From assembly GCA_050305635.1 (NCBI GenBank), contig JBNLFS010000050.1, forward strand, positions 31,508 to 95,507: a stretch of DNA of 64,000 nt, given 5' to 3'. The translations under genes and the position numbers were made by a program. Position 1 is the stretch's first letter, and each line of letters starts with the position of its first letter. The notes beneath the pieces are model-generated. The model saw nothing but the letters and a program-made list of their open reading frames with translations. It did no database searches and was not told the DNA's origin. Shown in pieces: positions 17,374-25,442 of this stretch. This stretch comes from Thiodiazotropha sp050305635. Lineage in GTDB: Bacteria > Pseudomonadota > Gammaproteobacteria > Chromatiales > Chromatiaceae.

Positions 17374-18054
17374 ATGCCGGCGCAACTGCCCCTGAGCCTG
17401 AGCATCCGTCCCCGGGTGGATTTTTCCCACTTCATTCCGGGGCGGAATGGGGAAGTGCTCTCCCGGCTGCGGGTCATGCAGGACCCTTTCCTCTATCTGT
17501 GGGGGGAGTCGGGGTCTGGCAAAAGCCATCTGTTGCAGTCCGCCTGTCAGCAGACTCAGGGAGACGGTGGACAAGCGGCCTATCTGCCGTTCAAGGCGGA
17601 ACAGCAACTGGCCCCGGAAATGCTCGACGGGCTGGAGCAGTTTCAACGGGTATGCCTGGACGATCTGGAACGGCTGGCCGGGCATCCTGAGTGGGAACGG
17701 GCCGTGTTCAACCTGTTCAACAACCTGCGGGAACGGGGCGCGCAACTGGTGGTCGCCTGTGACCGCCCGCCCGCCCGCATGTCGATCCAGCTGGCGGACC
17801 TGGCCTCGCGCCTCACCTGGGGTCCCTGTTACCACCTGATACCTTTGAATGACGAGGAGCGTCTGGAACTGCTGCTGCGCAATGCCCACAGCCGGGGGCT
17901 GTCGATGAGTGTCGAAACCGCGACTTTCCTGCTCCAGCGCATTCCCCGGGACATTCATTTCATTACCATCCTCGTGGATCGGCTGGACCAGGCCTCCCTT
18001 GCGGCTCAGAGACGGTTGACCATCCCGTTTGTGCGGGAAATCCTGAAACTGTGA
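17374..18054 (+). CDS. hda: DnaA regulatory inactivator Hda
   Basis: Hda binds the DNA-loaded beta clamp and stimulates ATP hydrolysis by DnaA, preventing re-initiation. The 226-residue protein begins MPAQLPLSLSI, where QLPLSL is a clamp-binding motif like the QLSLPL of E. coli. The AAA+ core has Walker A GESGSGKSHLL, Walker B VCLDDLE and the downstream arginine region LASRLTWGP. There is no DNA-binding domain IV, which separates it from DnaA. It follows wrbA by five bases. Confidence 0.95.
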   Translation: MPAQLPLSLSIRPRVDFSHFIPGRNGEVLSRLRVMQDPFLYLWGESGSGKSHLLQSACQQTQGDGGQAAYLPFKAEQQLAPEMLDGLEQFQRVCLDDLERLAGHPEWERAVFNLFNNLRERGAQLVVACDRPPARMSIQLADLASRLTWGPCYHLIPLNDEERLELLLRNAHSRGLSMSVETATFLLQRIPRDIHFITILVDRLDQASLAAQRRLTIPFVREILKL

Positions 18055-18155
18055 AAGGCTATACTAAGTCGAATGATTGACCACCCCTAACAGCCTGCTA
18101 AGTCCCCGAGAGGAACGCAACGGGGCTGAGCGTTTCCCCAATTAGGAACAGATCC

Positions 18156-18479
18156 ATGACCACCATGCAGCAAAACATCCAGGACAAACTCCAGGCCAGC
18201 TTTTCACCCCTGCACCTGGAGGTGATCAACGAGAGCCACAACCACAATGTGCCGGAAGGCAGCGAATCCCATTTCAAGATCGTCCTCGTCAGCGAGGCCT
18301 TCGAAGGCGAGAAACTGATTGCCCGCCATCGCCAGGTGAACAAGGTGCTCGCGGAAGAGCTGCAGGGGGGCATACACGCCCTGGCTCTGCACACCCTGAC
18401 CCCGGAGGACTGGTTCAATCACGGGGGTACGGTCCGCGAGTCCCCGGAATGCCTGGGCGGCTCGAAGCAGACCCCCTGA
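18156..18479 (+). CDS. BolA family protein
   Basis: A 107-residue BolA-fold protein with the family sequence VINESHNHNVPEGSESHFKIVLVSEAFEGEKLIARHRQVNKVL in pieces: the His-rich loop and the RHRxVN helix that binds DNA or a glutaredoxin-held cluster. BolA proteins pair with monothiol glutaredoxins to handle Fe-S clusters, and with DNA in cell-shape control. The next gene, overlapping by one base, is a glutaredoxin-like protein, though it has a dithiol CGYC centre rather than CGFS. The C-terminal tail is short and polar. Confidence 0.92.
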   Translation: MTTMQQNIQDKLQASFSPLHLEVINESHNHNVPEGSESHFKIVLVSEAFEGEKLIARHRQVNKVLAEELQGGIHALALHTLTPEDWFNHGGTVRESPECLGGSKQTP

Positions 18480-18829
18480 TGTTCGATTGGCTCGGCCGAC
18501 GCCTCTACCTGCCGATCCAGCGCACCCCGGAGCAGCAACGGCCGTTGGATGAAGCGGCCCACGGTCTGATTCTCTACACCCTGCCCTGGTGCGGATACTG
18601 CGCCCGGGTACGGCGGGTGATCCGCCGCCTGAATGTGCCCATCGAACAGCGCAACATCGCGAAAAACCTGGAGTGGGAGCGTGAGTTGAGGCAGGGGGGC
18701 GGCAGGATACAGGCCCCCTGCCTGAGGATCGAGCACCCGGGTGGCGCGGATTGGCGCTATGAATCCGACCAGATCATCGGTTTCCTTTATCAGCGCTTTG
18801 CACCACCCGGAGAAGAGGCCCGCTCCTGA
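18479..18829 (+). CDS. Glutaredoxin-like protein
   Basis: A 116-residue glutaredoxin fold. LILYTLPWCGYCARVRRVIRRLNVP carries the CGYC dithiol centre, and GRIQAPCLRIEH supplies a variant of the cis-proline loop (APC instead of TVP). It has about 30 extra N-terminal residues that include a short hydrophobic stretch. The ATG overlaps the BolA stop (TGATG), so translation is coupled. The start at 18479 is preferred over an upstream frame start inside bolA. The extra Cys next to the cis-proline is unusual and might bind a metal or form a second disulfide. Confidence 0.85.
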   Translation: MFDWLGRRLYLPIQRTPEQQRPLDEAAHGLILYTLPWCGYCARVRRVIRRLNVPIEQRNIAKNLEWERELRQGGGRIQAPCLRIEHPGGADWRYESDQIIGFLYQRFAPPGEEARS

Positions 18830-18859
18830 GGGCGCTAACCTGCAACCCGGCCGGCCAGT

Positions 18860-19558
18860 TCAACCCTGACGGTCCAGACCGCAAGCCCGGTTCCCCGGCA
18901 CGGCGATGTCGATCAAGCGGGGTTTGTCCAGATCCATACCCTCCATGATCCGGATGTACTCTTCGCGGCTCCTGCCACCACCCAGTCTCGGGTTGAAGCG
19001 TTTTTCCTCACCGATGGTGCTGCAGGTGAAGCCGTGGTAGTCGTGGGCGGGATAGACCAGGGTCTCATCCGCCAGGGTGAACAGCCGCCCAGTGATCGAA
19101 TCATAGGACCGGGCCGCATCCCCGGACTGGAAATCGGTCCGTCCACTGCCGTGAATCAGCAGAATATCCCCGGTGAATACCACGCCATCAGTCAGGTAGC
19201 AGACATCCGTATCCGTATGTCCCGGCGTATAGAGCACTTCCAGATACTGTAACCCGAGGGGGATCCGGTCGTCGTCATTCAGCTTGAGATCCGGACAGTC
19301 GCTGTCCACCCGGTTGTGCACTCCCACTTTGCAACCCAGACGCTCCCGTAACAGGCCGCTGGCGGTAATGTGATCCGCATGCACGTGGGTCTCCAGGGCA
19401 TACATAAGCTTCAGATCCAGTTCCCGGATCAGCTGTACGTCCCGTTCGAGCTGATCCCGCACCGAATCGATGAGGGCGGCTTCCCGGGATACTTCGTCCC
19501 AAACCAAGTAGGTGTAGGTGCTCGAGCCTGCGTCGAACAGTTGTCGGATTTTCATCAT
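18860..19558 (-). CDS. ETHE1-type persulfide dioxygenase (metallo-beta-lactamase fold)
   Basis: A 232-residue single-domain metallo-hydrolase. The HVHADH metal motif, TPGHTDT and the ETHE1 signature GRTDFQSGDA are all present; that last motif marks sulfur dioxygenases and not glyoxalase II. Enzymes of this group oxidise glutathione persulfide to sulfite with a single iron. There is no rhodanese domain, so it resembles stand-alone proteobacterial enzymes. It follows a 39-codon ORF by 34 bases, and the pair is divergent from the FAD oxidoreductase operon. It would feed sulfite into sulfur oxidation or protect against persulfides. Confidence 0.9.
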   Translation of the reverse strand: MMKIRQLFDAGSSTYTYLVWDEVSREAALIDSVRDQLERDVQLIRELDLKLMYALETHVHADHITASGLLRERLGCKVGVHNRVDSDCPDLKLNDDDRIPLGLQYLEVLYTPGHTDTDVCYLTDGVVFTGDILLIHGSGRTDFQSGDAARSYDSITGRLFTLADETLVYPAHDYHGFTCSTIGEEKRFNPRLGGGRSREEYIRIMEGMDLDKPRLIDIAVPGNRACGLDRQG

Positions 19559-19592
19559 ATTTCCAGCCTTGGGCAGTTGGTTTCGGTCTGTG

Positions 19593-19712
19593 TCATGACA
19601 ACTGTGGGTACTGAATCTGGGGATTCAACCCGGGACAGGACGCGGAATTATCCGCCATGAGCTGATCGTACCGCCGTTCTGTTTCGAGTATCTGACGTTC
19701 GTAGCCGGACAT
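19593..19712 (-). CDS. Small ORF (39 aa) upstream of the persulfide dioxygenase
   Basis: ATG at 19712 follows AGAGGAG with a seven-base spacer, one of the best ribosome sites in the window. The product begins MSGYERQILETERRYDQL, is polar and helix-prone in its first half, and has one Cys and a Pro/Gln-rich end. It ends 34 bases before the dioxygenase start, as expected for a two-gene operon. I do not recognise a family. It could be a small partner protein or a regulatory upstream ORF. Confidence 0.45.
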   Translation of the reverse strand: MSGYERQILETERRYDQLMADNSASCPGLNPQIQYPQLS

Positions 19713-19724
19713 GATGGATCTCCT

Positions 19725-19739
19725 CTGTAGAGTACAAAA
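19725..19739. promoter_or_regulatory. Candidate regulator site 1
   Basis: CTGTAGAGTACAAAA. Eleven of the first 13 bases match site 2 (TTGTCTAGTACAA). It sits just upstream of the small-ORF ribosome site, inside the probable leader of the dioxygenase transcript. Confidence 0.4.
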
Positions 19740-19789
19740 CTGAGGCATTCTGGCCCCATTACCGATTAACCTAGGCACAAAATGGGAGT

Positions 19790-19803
19790 TTGTCTAGTAC
19801 AAT
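19790..19803. promoter_or_regulatory. Candidate regulator site 2
   Basis: TTGTCTAGTACAAT, an almost perfect palindrome. On the plus side it lies just upstream of the possible -35 of the FAD oxidoreductase operon. On the minus side it overlaps a possible -35 (TAGACA) for the dioxygenase operon. One protein here could control both directions. Confidence 0.5.
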
Positions 19804-19806
19804 ATC

Positions 19807-19834
19807 TTGCATTTCGCATTTTTCGCGCTATCAT
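19807..19834 (+). promoter_or_regulatory. Candidate promoter of the FAD oxidoreductase operon
   Basis: TTGCAT (19807-19812), a 16-base spacer, and TATCAT (19829-19834). It is flanked by candidate regulator sites on both sides. The first gene starts at 19871. Confidence 0.45.
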
Positions 19835-19842
19835 TAGTCGCT

Positions 19843-19855
19843 ATGTACTATACAA
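19843..19855. promoter_or_regulatory. Candidate regulator site 3
   Basis: On the minus strand it reads TTGTATAGTACAT, matching site 2 at 11 of 13 positions. It covers the expected transcription start of the plus-strand operon, a placement typical for a repressor. Confidence 0.5.
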
Positions 19856-19870
19856 ATTGGTGACCTTCTC

Positions 19871-21127
19871 ATGAAAATCGCCGTGATCGGCAGTGGCATC
19901 AGCGGCCTCTCCACCGCCTGGCTGTTGAACAACAAACATGCCGTGACCCTCTACGAAGCCGCGGATTACCTGGGCGGCCACACCCACTCCGTGGATGTGG
20001 AACTGGATGGTTTCCGGCATCCCGTGGACACCGGATTTCTGGTTTACAACGACCTGACCTACCCCAATCTGCGTCAACTCTTCAATCGCATCGGCGTGGA
20101 GACCCACGAGACCGAAATGACCTTCAGCGTCAATCTCCCGCAGAGCGACCTGGAGTGGGCCGGGGCAAATCTCGGCACCCTGTTCGCCCAGAAACGCAAC
20201 CTGATACGTCTTTACTACTGGCGCATGCTTTCCGAAATCCTCAAGTTCAACCGGAACGCGGATCGTCTGCTGGCCTGGTCGGAATCGCGCCGCATCTCCC
20301 TGGGTCACCTGTTGCGCGACGAGGGTTATTCCGAATCCTTTCGCGACGGCTACCTGTTGCCCATGGCGGCGGCCATCTGGTCCTCATCGCCTGACAACAT
20401 TCTCGAGTTCCCGGCCAGTACCTTCCTCAGGTTCTGTATCAACCATCGACTGCTGCAAATCACCGAACGGCCCACCTGGCGAAGCCTCGTGGGGGGCGGT
20501 CGCGAATACGTCAAGCGCCTGGCGGAACCCCTCGACATCAGGTTGGGACAGGCGGTCCGCAGCGTCACCCGGAACGCCCTGACCGCCCGGGTGCGCACGG
20601 AACAGGCCACCGAGGAGTACGACGCGGTGATCTTTGCCACCCATGCGCCGGACAGTCTGCGCATCCTGACGGATGCCTCGGAACAGGAACGTGAGGTGCT
20701 GGGGGCATTCCGTTATCAGCCAAACCGGGCCGTGCTGCACTGCGACACCCGATTCCTGCCGCGACGCCCCAGCCTCTGGTCGGCATGGAACTACCTGTCG
20801 ACCCAGGATGAAGAAAACTCGGTTTGTGTGACCTACCTGCTGAACCGGCTGCAGCGCCTGCCCTTCGACACCCCGGTGATGGTCACCCTCAACCCGCCGG
20901 AACATCTGCAACCGGAAAACCCGCTGGGCTGCTATCACTACGAGCATCCCCTGTATGACCAGGCCGCCATCGATGCTCAAACCCGTCTGGCGCGAATCCA
21001 GGGATCCAACCGGGCCTGGTTCTGCGGCGCCTGGGGAGGTTACGGATTTCACGAAGACGGACTGAAGTCCGCATTGCGGATCATCCCCGACTTCGGCGTG
21101 GAGGCCCCATGGGAAGTCGTCCTGTAA
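19871..21127 (+). CDS. FAD-dependent oxidoreductase (amine oxidase-like)
   Basis: A 418-residue flavoprotein, first of nine co-directional genes. The N-terminus MKIAVIGSGISGLSTAWLL is an ADP-binding Rossmann motif; LGGHTHSVDVELDG continues the FAD site; the C-terminal FCGAWGGYGFHEDGLKSAL is the closing FAD motif. Close relatives are almost always found with DUF1365 and a Cfa-like methyltransferase, in operons induced by light or singlet oxygen through LitR/CarH or RpoE-ChrR. Related flavoproteins and methyltransferases act on membrane fatty acids, including furan fatty acid synthesis, so an acyl-chain desaturase or oxidase role is inferred. Its end overlaps the next gene by 19 bases. Confidence 0.85.
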   Translation: MKIAVIGSGISGLSTAWLLNNKHAVTLYEAADYLGGHTHSVDVELDGFRHPVDTGFLVYNDLTYPNLRQLFNRIGVETHETEMTFSVNLPQSDLEWAGANLGTLFAQKRNLIRLYYWRMLSEILKFNRNADRLLAWSESRRISLGHLLRDEGYSESFRDGYLLPMAAAIWSSSPDNILEFPASTFLRFCINHRLLQITERPTWRSLVGGGREYVKRLAEPLDIRLGQAVRSVTRNALTARVRTEQATEEYDAVIFATHAPDSLRILTDASEQEREVLGAFRYQPNRAVLHCDTRFLPRRPSLWSAWNYLSTQDEENSVCVTYLLNRLQRLPFDTPVMVTLNPPEHLQPENPLGCYHYEHPLYDQAAIDAQTRLARIQGSNRAWFCGAWGGYGFHEDGLKSALRIIPDFGVEAPWEVVL

Positions 21128-21918
21128 GTCGTCTGGTCATCGGCTGGGTCATGCACCGTCGGCTTCAGCCGGTGCACAATCAGTTCGTCTACCCGGTTTT
21201 TTTCATGCTGCTCGACCTGGACGAACTCGACCGGCTCGGCTCGGGTGTCTTCGGGGTCAACCGGCTCAGGCCTCTGGCCTTTCACTTCCGGGACTACGGC
21301 GACGGGCGGGATCCCCGCTTGTGGGTGCGGGACTATCTTAGAACCTGCGGCGTTTTCGACTGTGACGGCAAGATCTGGCTGCAGACCCTGCCCCGGGTGT
21401 TCGGATATCTCTTCAGCCCGGTGAGCTTCTGGTACTGCCAGCGCGGGGACGGCCGGGTAGGCGCCATCATTGCCGAGGTCAACAACACCTTTGGCGAACG
21501 TCACTGCTATCTGCTGCGCCCGGACGCCAAAGGGGATTTCCAGCAGGTTACCGCCGAGAAGCGTTTCTACGTATCGCCGTTTTATCCGGTCAGCGGCAGT
21601 TACCGTTTCGAGTTCAACCTGGACCTGGACAGCCCCAGAGTCAGCATCGACTACTACGACCAGAGCGCCCTGCAGCTCAACACCGCGGTATGGGGACGCT
21701 CGCAGGACTGGAGCAGCAGGGTGCTGTTGAAGGCGCTGCTGAGACAACCCTTGCTAACCCTCGGAGTGACCCTGCGTATCCACTGGCAGGCCCTCAAGCT
21801 CTGGCGCAAGGGACTGTCCCTGGTCAGAAGACCCCGAGATGCGGACCACGCCCCAGGAGTCTCCCATGAACTCGCCCATCGACAGAGCCCCAAGCGTGAC
21901 ACACCCGCATCCCCTTGA
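21109..21918 (+). CDS. DUF1365 family protein
   Basis: A 269-residue protein. It has MHRRLQPVHNQFVYPVFFMLLDLDEL near the N-terminus, RTCGVFDCDGKIWLQTLPRVFGYLFSPVSFWYC in the middle and EKRFYVSPFYPVSGSYRF after it, all typical of DUF1365. The function is unknown; the family travels with the neighbouring flavoprotein and methyltransferase. It has no signal peptide or obvious membrane helix. It overlaps the flavoprotein gene, and the methyltransferase follows after 21 bases with a GAGGAA ribosome site. Confidence 0.9.
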   Translation: MGSRPVSRLVIGWVMHRRLQPVHNQFVYPVFFMLLDLDELDRLGSGVFGVNRLRPLAFHFRDYGDGRDPRLWVRDYLRTCGVFDCDGKIWLQTLPRVFGYLFSPVSFWYCQRGDGRVGAIIAEVNNTFGERHCYLLRPDAKGDFQQVTAEKRFYVSPFYPVSGSYRFEFNLDLDSPRVSIDYYDQSALQLNTAVWGRSQDWSSRVLLKALLRQPLLTLGVTLRIHWQALKLWRKGLSLVRRPRDADHAPGVSHELAHRQSPKRDTPASP

Positions 21919-21939
21919 AACCCGTCGAGGAACCTTGAG

Positions 21940-23151
21940 ATGAACAGCCTCACCCAAACCATGACTCCCCCGTCCGCGCCCTGGAGTGTACGCCCCCTGC
22001 TGCGGGCACTGGAGGGTATCCGCACAGGCACCCTGAAACTGATCACCCCAGAGGGCCTGACACTGCGTTTCGGCAACGGCGGCGACCCCGGTGCCGAGCT
22101 GCGTCTGAAGGACTGGTCGTGCCTGCGCACCCTGTTCAGATCCGGCGACCTGGGGCTGGCTCAGTGCTACCGGGAAGGGCGGGTCGAAACCGACAACCTC
22201 ACGGCTTTGCTGACCCTGGCGTTACGCAACCTGAACTCCCTGCAGCCGGCCATGCGCCGCAATCGCCTGCTCGACCTGCTTTACCGCCTGCGCCACCGCT
22301 TGCGACGTAATACTCGCCGCGGCAGTGCCCGCAACATCGAGGCCCACTACGACCTGGGCAATGACTTTTATGCCTGCTGGCTGGATGATTCCATGACCTA
22401 CTCAAGCGCCTGCTTCGACCGTGACATACGGGAGCCCCTGACAATCGGTCAGGCCCGCAAATACCGCCAGATGCTGCAACTCAGCGGCGCTGAATCCGGT
22501 GCCCGCGTTCTGGAAATCGGATGTGGTTGGGGCGGATTCGCCGAATACGCCGCGCGCCGGAACATCGATGTTATGGGCATTACCCTGTCACCCCGGCAAC
22601 TCGAATATGCCCGCCAGCGCATCGAGCAGGCGGACCTGAGCGAACGAGCCCGGTTTGAACTGCGGGATTACCGGGACCTGTCCGGGCGCTATGACCACAT
22701 TGTCTCCATTGAGATGCTGGAAGCGGTGGGTGAAGACTACTGGGACACCTATTTCCGTAAACTGCATGAACTGCTCAACCCGGGCGGGCGGGCTGCGATC
22801 CAGACCATCGTCATCGCTGATGAGCATTTCGAAAACTACCGTCACAGTACCGATTTCATCCAGCAGTACATCTTTCCCGGCGGCATGCTGCCCTCCCCGG
22901 GGATCATCCGTAAACTCGCCCAGCAACACGGTTTCAGCATCGAAAACATGGCCCGGTACGGATATCACTACGCCGAGACCCTGCGCCGCTGGCGCGACCG
23001 CTTCGAACACGAACAGACCCGGCTTTCCGAACAGGGCTTTGACGCGTCGTTTCAGCGGCTGTGGCGCTTCTACCTGAGCTACTGCGAGGCCGGTTTCGAC
23101 GAACGGCGCATCGACCTGCTGCAGTTTGCCCTGGTGAAGGAGTCTGACTGA
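21940..23151 (+). CDS. Cyclopropane-fatty-acyl-phospholipid synthase-like methyltransferase
   Basis: A 403-residue SAM-dependent enzyme of the Cfa family. An N-terminal lipid-binding region precedes AHYDLGNDFYACWLDDSMTYSSACF, the SAM loop VLEIGCGWGGFAEYA, the bicarbonate/active-site region FIQQYIFPGGMLPS and GYHYAETLRRWRDRF. It methylates double bonds of phospholipid acyl chains, giving cyclopropane or methylated (furan-precursor) products. Its place in a putative light-response operon favours a role in photooxidative membrane remodelling. The stop overlaps the next ATG by one base. Confidence 0.93.
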   Translation: MNSLTQTMTPPSAPWSVRPLLRALEGIRTGTLKLITPEGLTLRFGNGGDPGAELRLKDWSCLRTLFRSGDLGLAQCYREGRVETDNLTALLTLALRNLNSLQPAMRRNRLLDLLYRLRHRLRRNTRRGSARNIEAHYDLGNDFYACWLDDSMTYSSACFDRDIREPLTIGQARKYRQMLQLSGAESGARVLEIGCGWGGFAEYAARRNIDVMGITLSPRQLEYARQRIEQADLSERARFELRDYRDLSGRYDHIVSIEMLEAVGEDYWDTYFRKLHELLNPGGRAAIQTIVIADEHFENYRHSTDFIQQYIFPGGMLPSPGIIRKLAQQHGFSIENMARYGYHYAETLRRWRDRFEHEQTRLSEQGFDASFQRLWRFYLSYCEAGFDERRIDLLQFALVKESD

Positions 23152-23672
23152 TGGACACACGGTCTCTCACCGGTCTGCTACTTGCACTGACGCTACTCGT
23201 ATCGGAGGTTCAAGGATCGGGACAATCCGCTCCGCAAACCCGAGCGATGAGCCAAGTGGGCAGCGGCTCCCTGAGCTGGTGGGGTATCCCACTCTACGAG
23301 GCCACTCTGCTGGCCCCCCTGGGTGAATTTCAGGCCGAGGGTCCCTATGCCCTGCAATTGACCTATCGCCGCGCCTTCAGCCGCACCCAACTGGCCCGGG
23401 CCACCCTCGACGAGATCGAGCGGATGCGCGGAACTCGCGGTGACCGGGACCGGTTGATCACACGCTTCGAGGCACTCTTCGACGATGTCTCGCCCGGTGA
23501 CCGGCTGCTGGGTGTGCACCTGCCGGGTGAGGCCGCGCTGTTCTACGGGCCTGACGGCTACCTGGGCCGTCTGGAGGATCCGGAACTGGCCGGCGCCTTC
23601 TTCGATATCTGGCTGGCCCCGGACACCCGGGAACCGGAACTGCGCCAGCGTCTGCTGGGAACCGCGCAGTGA
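23151..23672 (+). CDS. Chalcone isomerase-like exported protein
   Basis: A 173-residue protein with a signal peptide (LLLALTLLVSEVQG) and a chalcone-isomerase-like fold: GSGSLSWWGIPLYEATLLAPLGEF and the C-terminal GDRLLGVHLPGEAALFY...FFDIWLAP. Bacterial members of this family lack a known flavonoid substrate and may bind fatty acids in the periplasm. The gene overlaps the methyltransferase by one base and the MFS gene by four. The conserved company with the fatty-acid-modifying enzymes supports a lipid-binding role, as inference. Confidence 0.82.
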   Translation: MDTRSLTGLLLALTLLVSEVQGSGQSAPQTRAMSQVGSGSLSWWGIPLYEATLLAPLGEFQAEGPYALQLTYRRAFSRTQLARATLDEIERMRGTRGDRDRLITRFEALFDDVSPGDRLLGVHLPGEAALFYGPDGYLGRLEDPELAGAFFDIWLAPDTREPELRQRLLGTAQ

Positions 23673-24922
23673 CCACCCGCCAGTATCTCGCCTACGGTTT
23701 GCTTGGAATGCCACTGGCCATGGCGGCCCTGCCGGTGTACATCCATACCCCCCGTCTGTACGGGGATGAATTAGAACTTGGGCTGGCCCTGACCGGACTG
23801 ATCCTGTTGCTCGCGCGGATCGTGGACACCCTTCAAGATCCCTGGTTGGGGCGCCTGGCGGATCGGCTGCAGCACGTCCCCGGAGGCAGGTCCCTGCTGG
23901 CGACGGGCGCCACGTTGAGCCTGATGATCGCCTACCTCGCACTGTTCAATCCGCCCCTCGGGGCCGGCACCGGACTGGCGATCTGGTTCGGCCTGTGCCT
24001 GATCCTGGTCTACACCGCCCACAGCGCCCTCAACATCGCCTACCTGGCCTGGGGCGCCAACGCCAGCGACGATAGCCGGGTACGCACCCGACTGGTGGCT
24101 TACCGGGAAGCCTTCTCCATTGCCGGTGTGGTGCTCGCCAGTCTGCTGCCGATGCTGTTCAGCCACTGGTTTCACGCCACCCGGCCCTGGCTGCTCTTCA
24201 GCGGACTGTTTGCCCTGATTCTCGCAGGCTCCGTCTGGGTACTGCTTACGCATGCCCCGACTCCGCGCATCGCTCAGCTCAGCCCATCCGGCATGCTGCA
24301 GCCTCTCAGTCACGCACCGTTCCGCCGACTCGCCACCCTGTTCCTGCTCAACGGCCTGGCGGTCGCCCTGGCCGGGACCCTGTCCCTGTTCTACATTGCG
24401 GACGTACTGAAACTTGAGGCATACAGCGGCCTGTTTCTCGCCCTCTATTTCGTCAGCGGCGCCGCATCATTGCCCCTGTGGCTGAAACTCGCGCAGCGCT
24501 TCGGCCGCACCCGGGCCTGGGCGTTGAGCGCCCTGATGGCCATCGCCGGGTTCATCTGGGCCGTGCAACTCGGCCAGGGAGACGCACTGCCCTACGCCAT
24601 CGTCTGCCTGCTCTCCGGTATTGCCCTGGGTGCCGACCTGGCCCTGCCGGCGGCGATCGCGGCGGACATCATCCCGACACCGGAACGGGGCCGCAGCGCC
24701 GGCTATTTCGGCATCTGGAGCCTGATCAACAAAGGCGTGCTGGCTCTGGCGGCCGGTTTGGGCCTGCCGCTGCTGGCCGGATTCGGCTATCAGCCCGGGG
24801 GGTCCGATGGGTTGCTGGCTCTGGCCCTGTTCTATGCAGGCCTACCCTGTTTCATCAAGCTGATCACCGCCGTACTGCTGGTTCGCTGGCGACGCTCACT
24901 GGAGGTTGGATATGTCATATAA
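23669..24922 (+). CDS. MFS transporter (GPH cation symporter-like)
   Basis: A 417-residue membrane protein with 12 predicted helices. The loop LARIVDTLQDPWLGRLADRL matches the MFS_2/GPH motif, where D-P-x-x-G-x-x-x-D follows helix 2. It begins with GTG overlapping the previous stop. Members in equivalent operons are annotated MFS transporters of unknown substrate; lipid or lysophospholipid transport is plausible since MFS_2 includes such carriers. Its end overlaps the lipoprotein gene by 11 bases. Confidence 0.88.
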   Translation: MTTRQYLAYGLLGMPLAMAALPVYIHTPRLYGDELELGLALTGLILLLARIVDTLQDPWLGRLADRLQHVPGGRSLLATGATLSLMIAYLALFNPPLGAGTGLAIWFGLCLILVYTAHSALNIAYLAWGANASDDSRVRTRLVAYREAFSIAGVVLASLLPMLFSHWFHATRPWLLFSGLFALILAGSVWVLLTHAPTPRIAQLSPSGMLQPLSHAPFRRLATLFLLNGLAVALAGTLSLFYIADVLKLEAYSGLFLALYFVSGAASLPLWLKLAQRFGRTRAWALSALMAIAGFIWAVQLGQGDALPYAIVCLLSGIALGADLALPAAIAADIIPTPERGRSAGYFGIWSLINKGVLALAAGLGLPLLAGFGYQPGGSDGLLALALFYAGLPCFIKLITAVLLVRWRRSLEVGYVI

Positions 24923-25442
24923 GCACCTGTTTCTGCTCAGCGCACTGACCCTGACCGGTTGCTCCGGGATCGAGGTCAGCCGTTACCAGACGGAACGCCC
25001 CGAGCTGCGTCTCGAGGATTATTTCAACGGCACCCTGGACGGCTGGGGGCAGTTCCAGAAACGGGACGGCAGCGTGGTGAAGCGTTTCAAGGTCCGGGTG
25101 GAGGCCCATTGGGAGGGTGACCGGGGCATCCTCGACGAACACTTCGAATACAGCGACGGCACCCGGCAACAACGGATCTGGACCCTCAACCGGCTTCCCG
25201 GCGGACACTACAGCGGGACCGCGGATGACGTGGTAGGCACCGCGTCCGGCCAGGTCTCCGGCAATGCCCTGCACTGGACCTATACCCTGCAGCTCCCGGT
25301 GGGCGAAAAGGTCTACGACGTAAACTTCGATGACTGGATGTACCTGCAGGATGACGGGGTGCTGATCAACCGCTCAGTGATGAAAAAATTCGGTTTCCGC
25401 CTCGGCGAAGTGACCCTGTTCTTCCAGAGACGCCCGCAATGA
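24912..25442 (+). CDS. DUF3833 family lipoprotein
   Basis: A 176-residue lipoprotein. The signal MSYKHLFLLSALTLTGC ends in a lipobox with Cys17. The mature part has DYFNGTLDGWGQFQKRDGSVVKRF and ends with GEVTLFFQRR, the DUF3833 pattern of a lipocalin-like barrel. I place the start at the ATG at 24912, because GGAGG lies six bases upstream; an in-frame TTG at 24906 overlaps that ribosome site and is rejected. The function is unknown; a periplasmic lipid binder would fit the operon. Confidence 0.88.
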   Translation: MSYKHLFLLSALTLTGCSGIEVSRYQTERPELRLEDYFNGTLDGWGQFQKRDGSVVKRFKVRVEAHWEGDRGILDEHFEYSDGTRQQRIWTLNRLPGGHYSGTADDVVGTASGQVSGNALHWTYTLQLPVGEKVYDVNFDDWMYLQDDGVLINRSVMKKFGFRLGEVTLFFQRRPQ

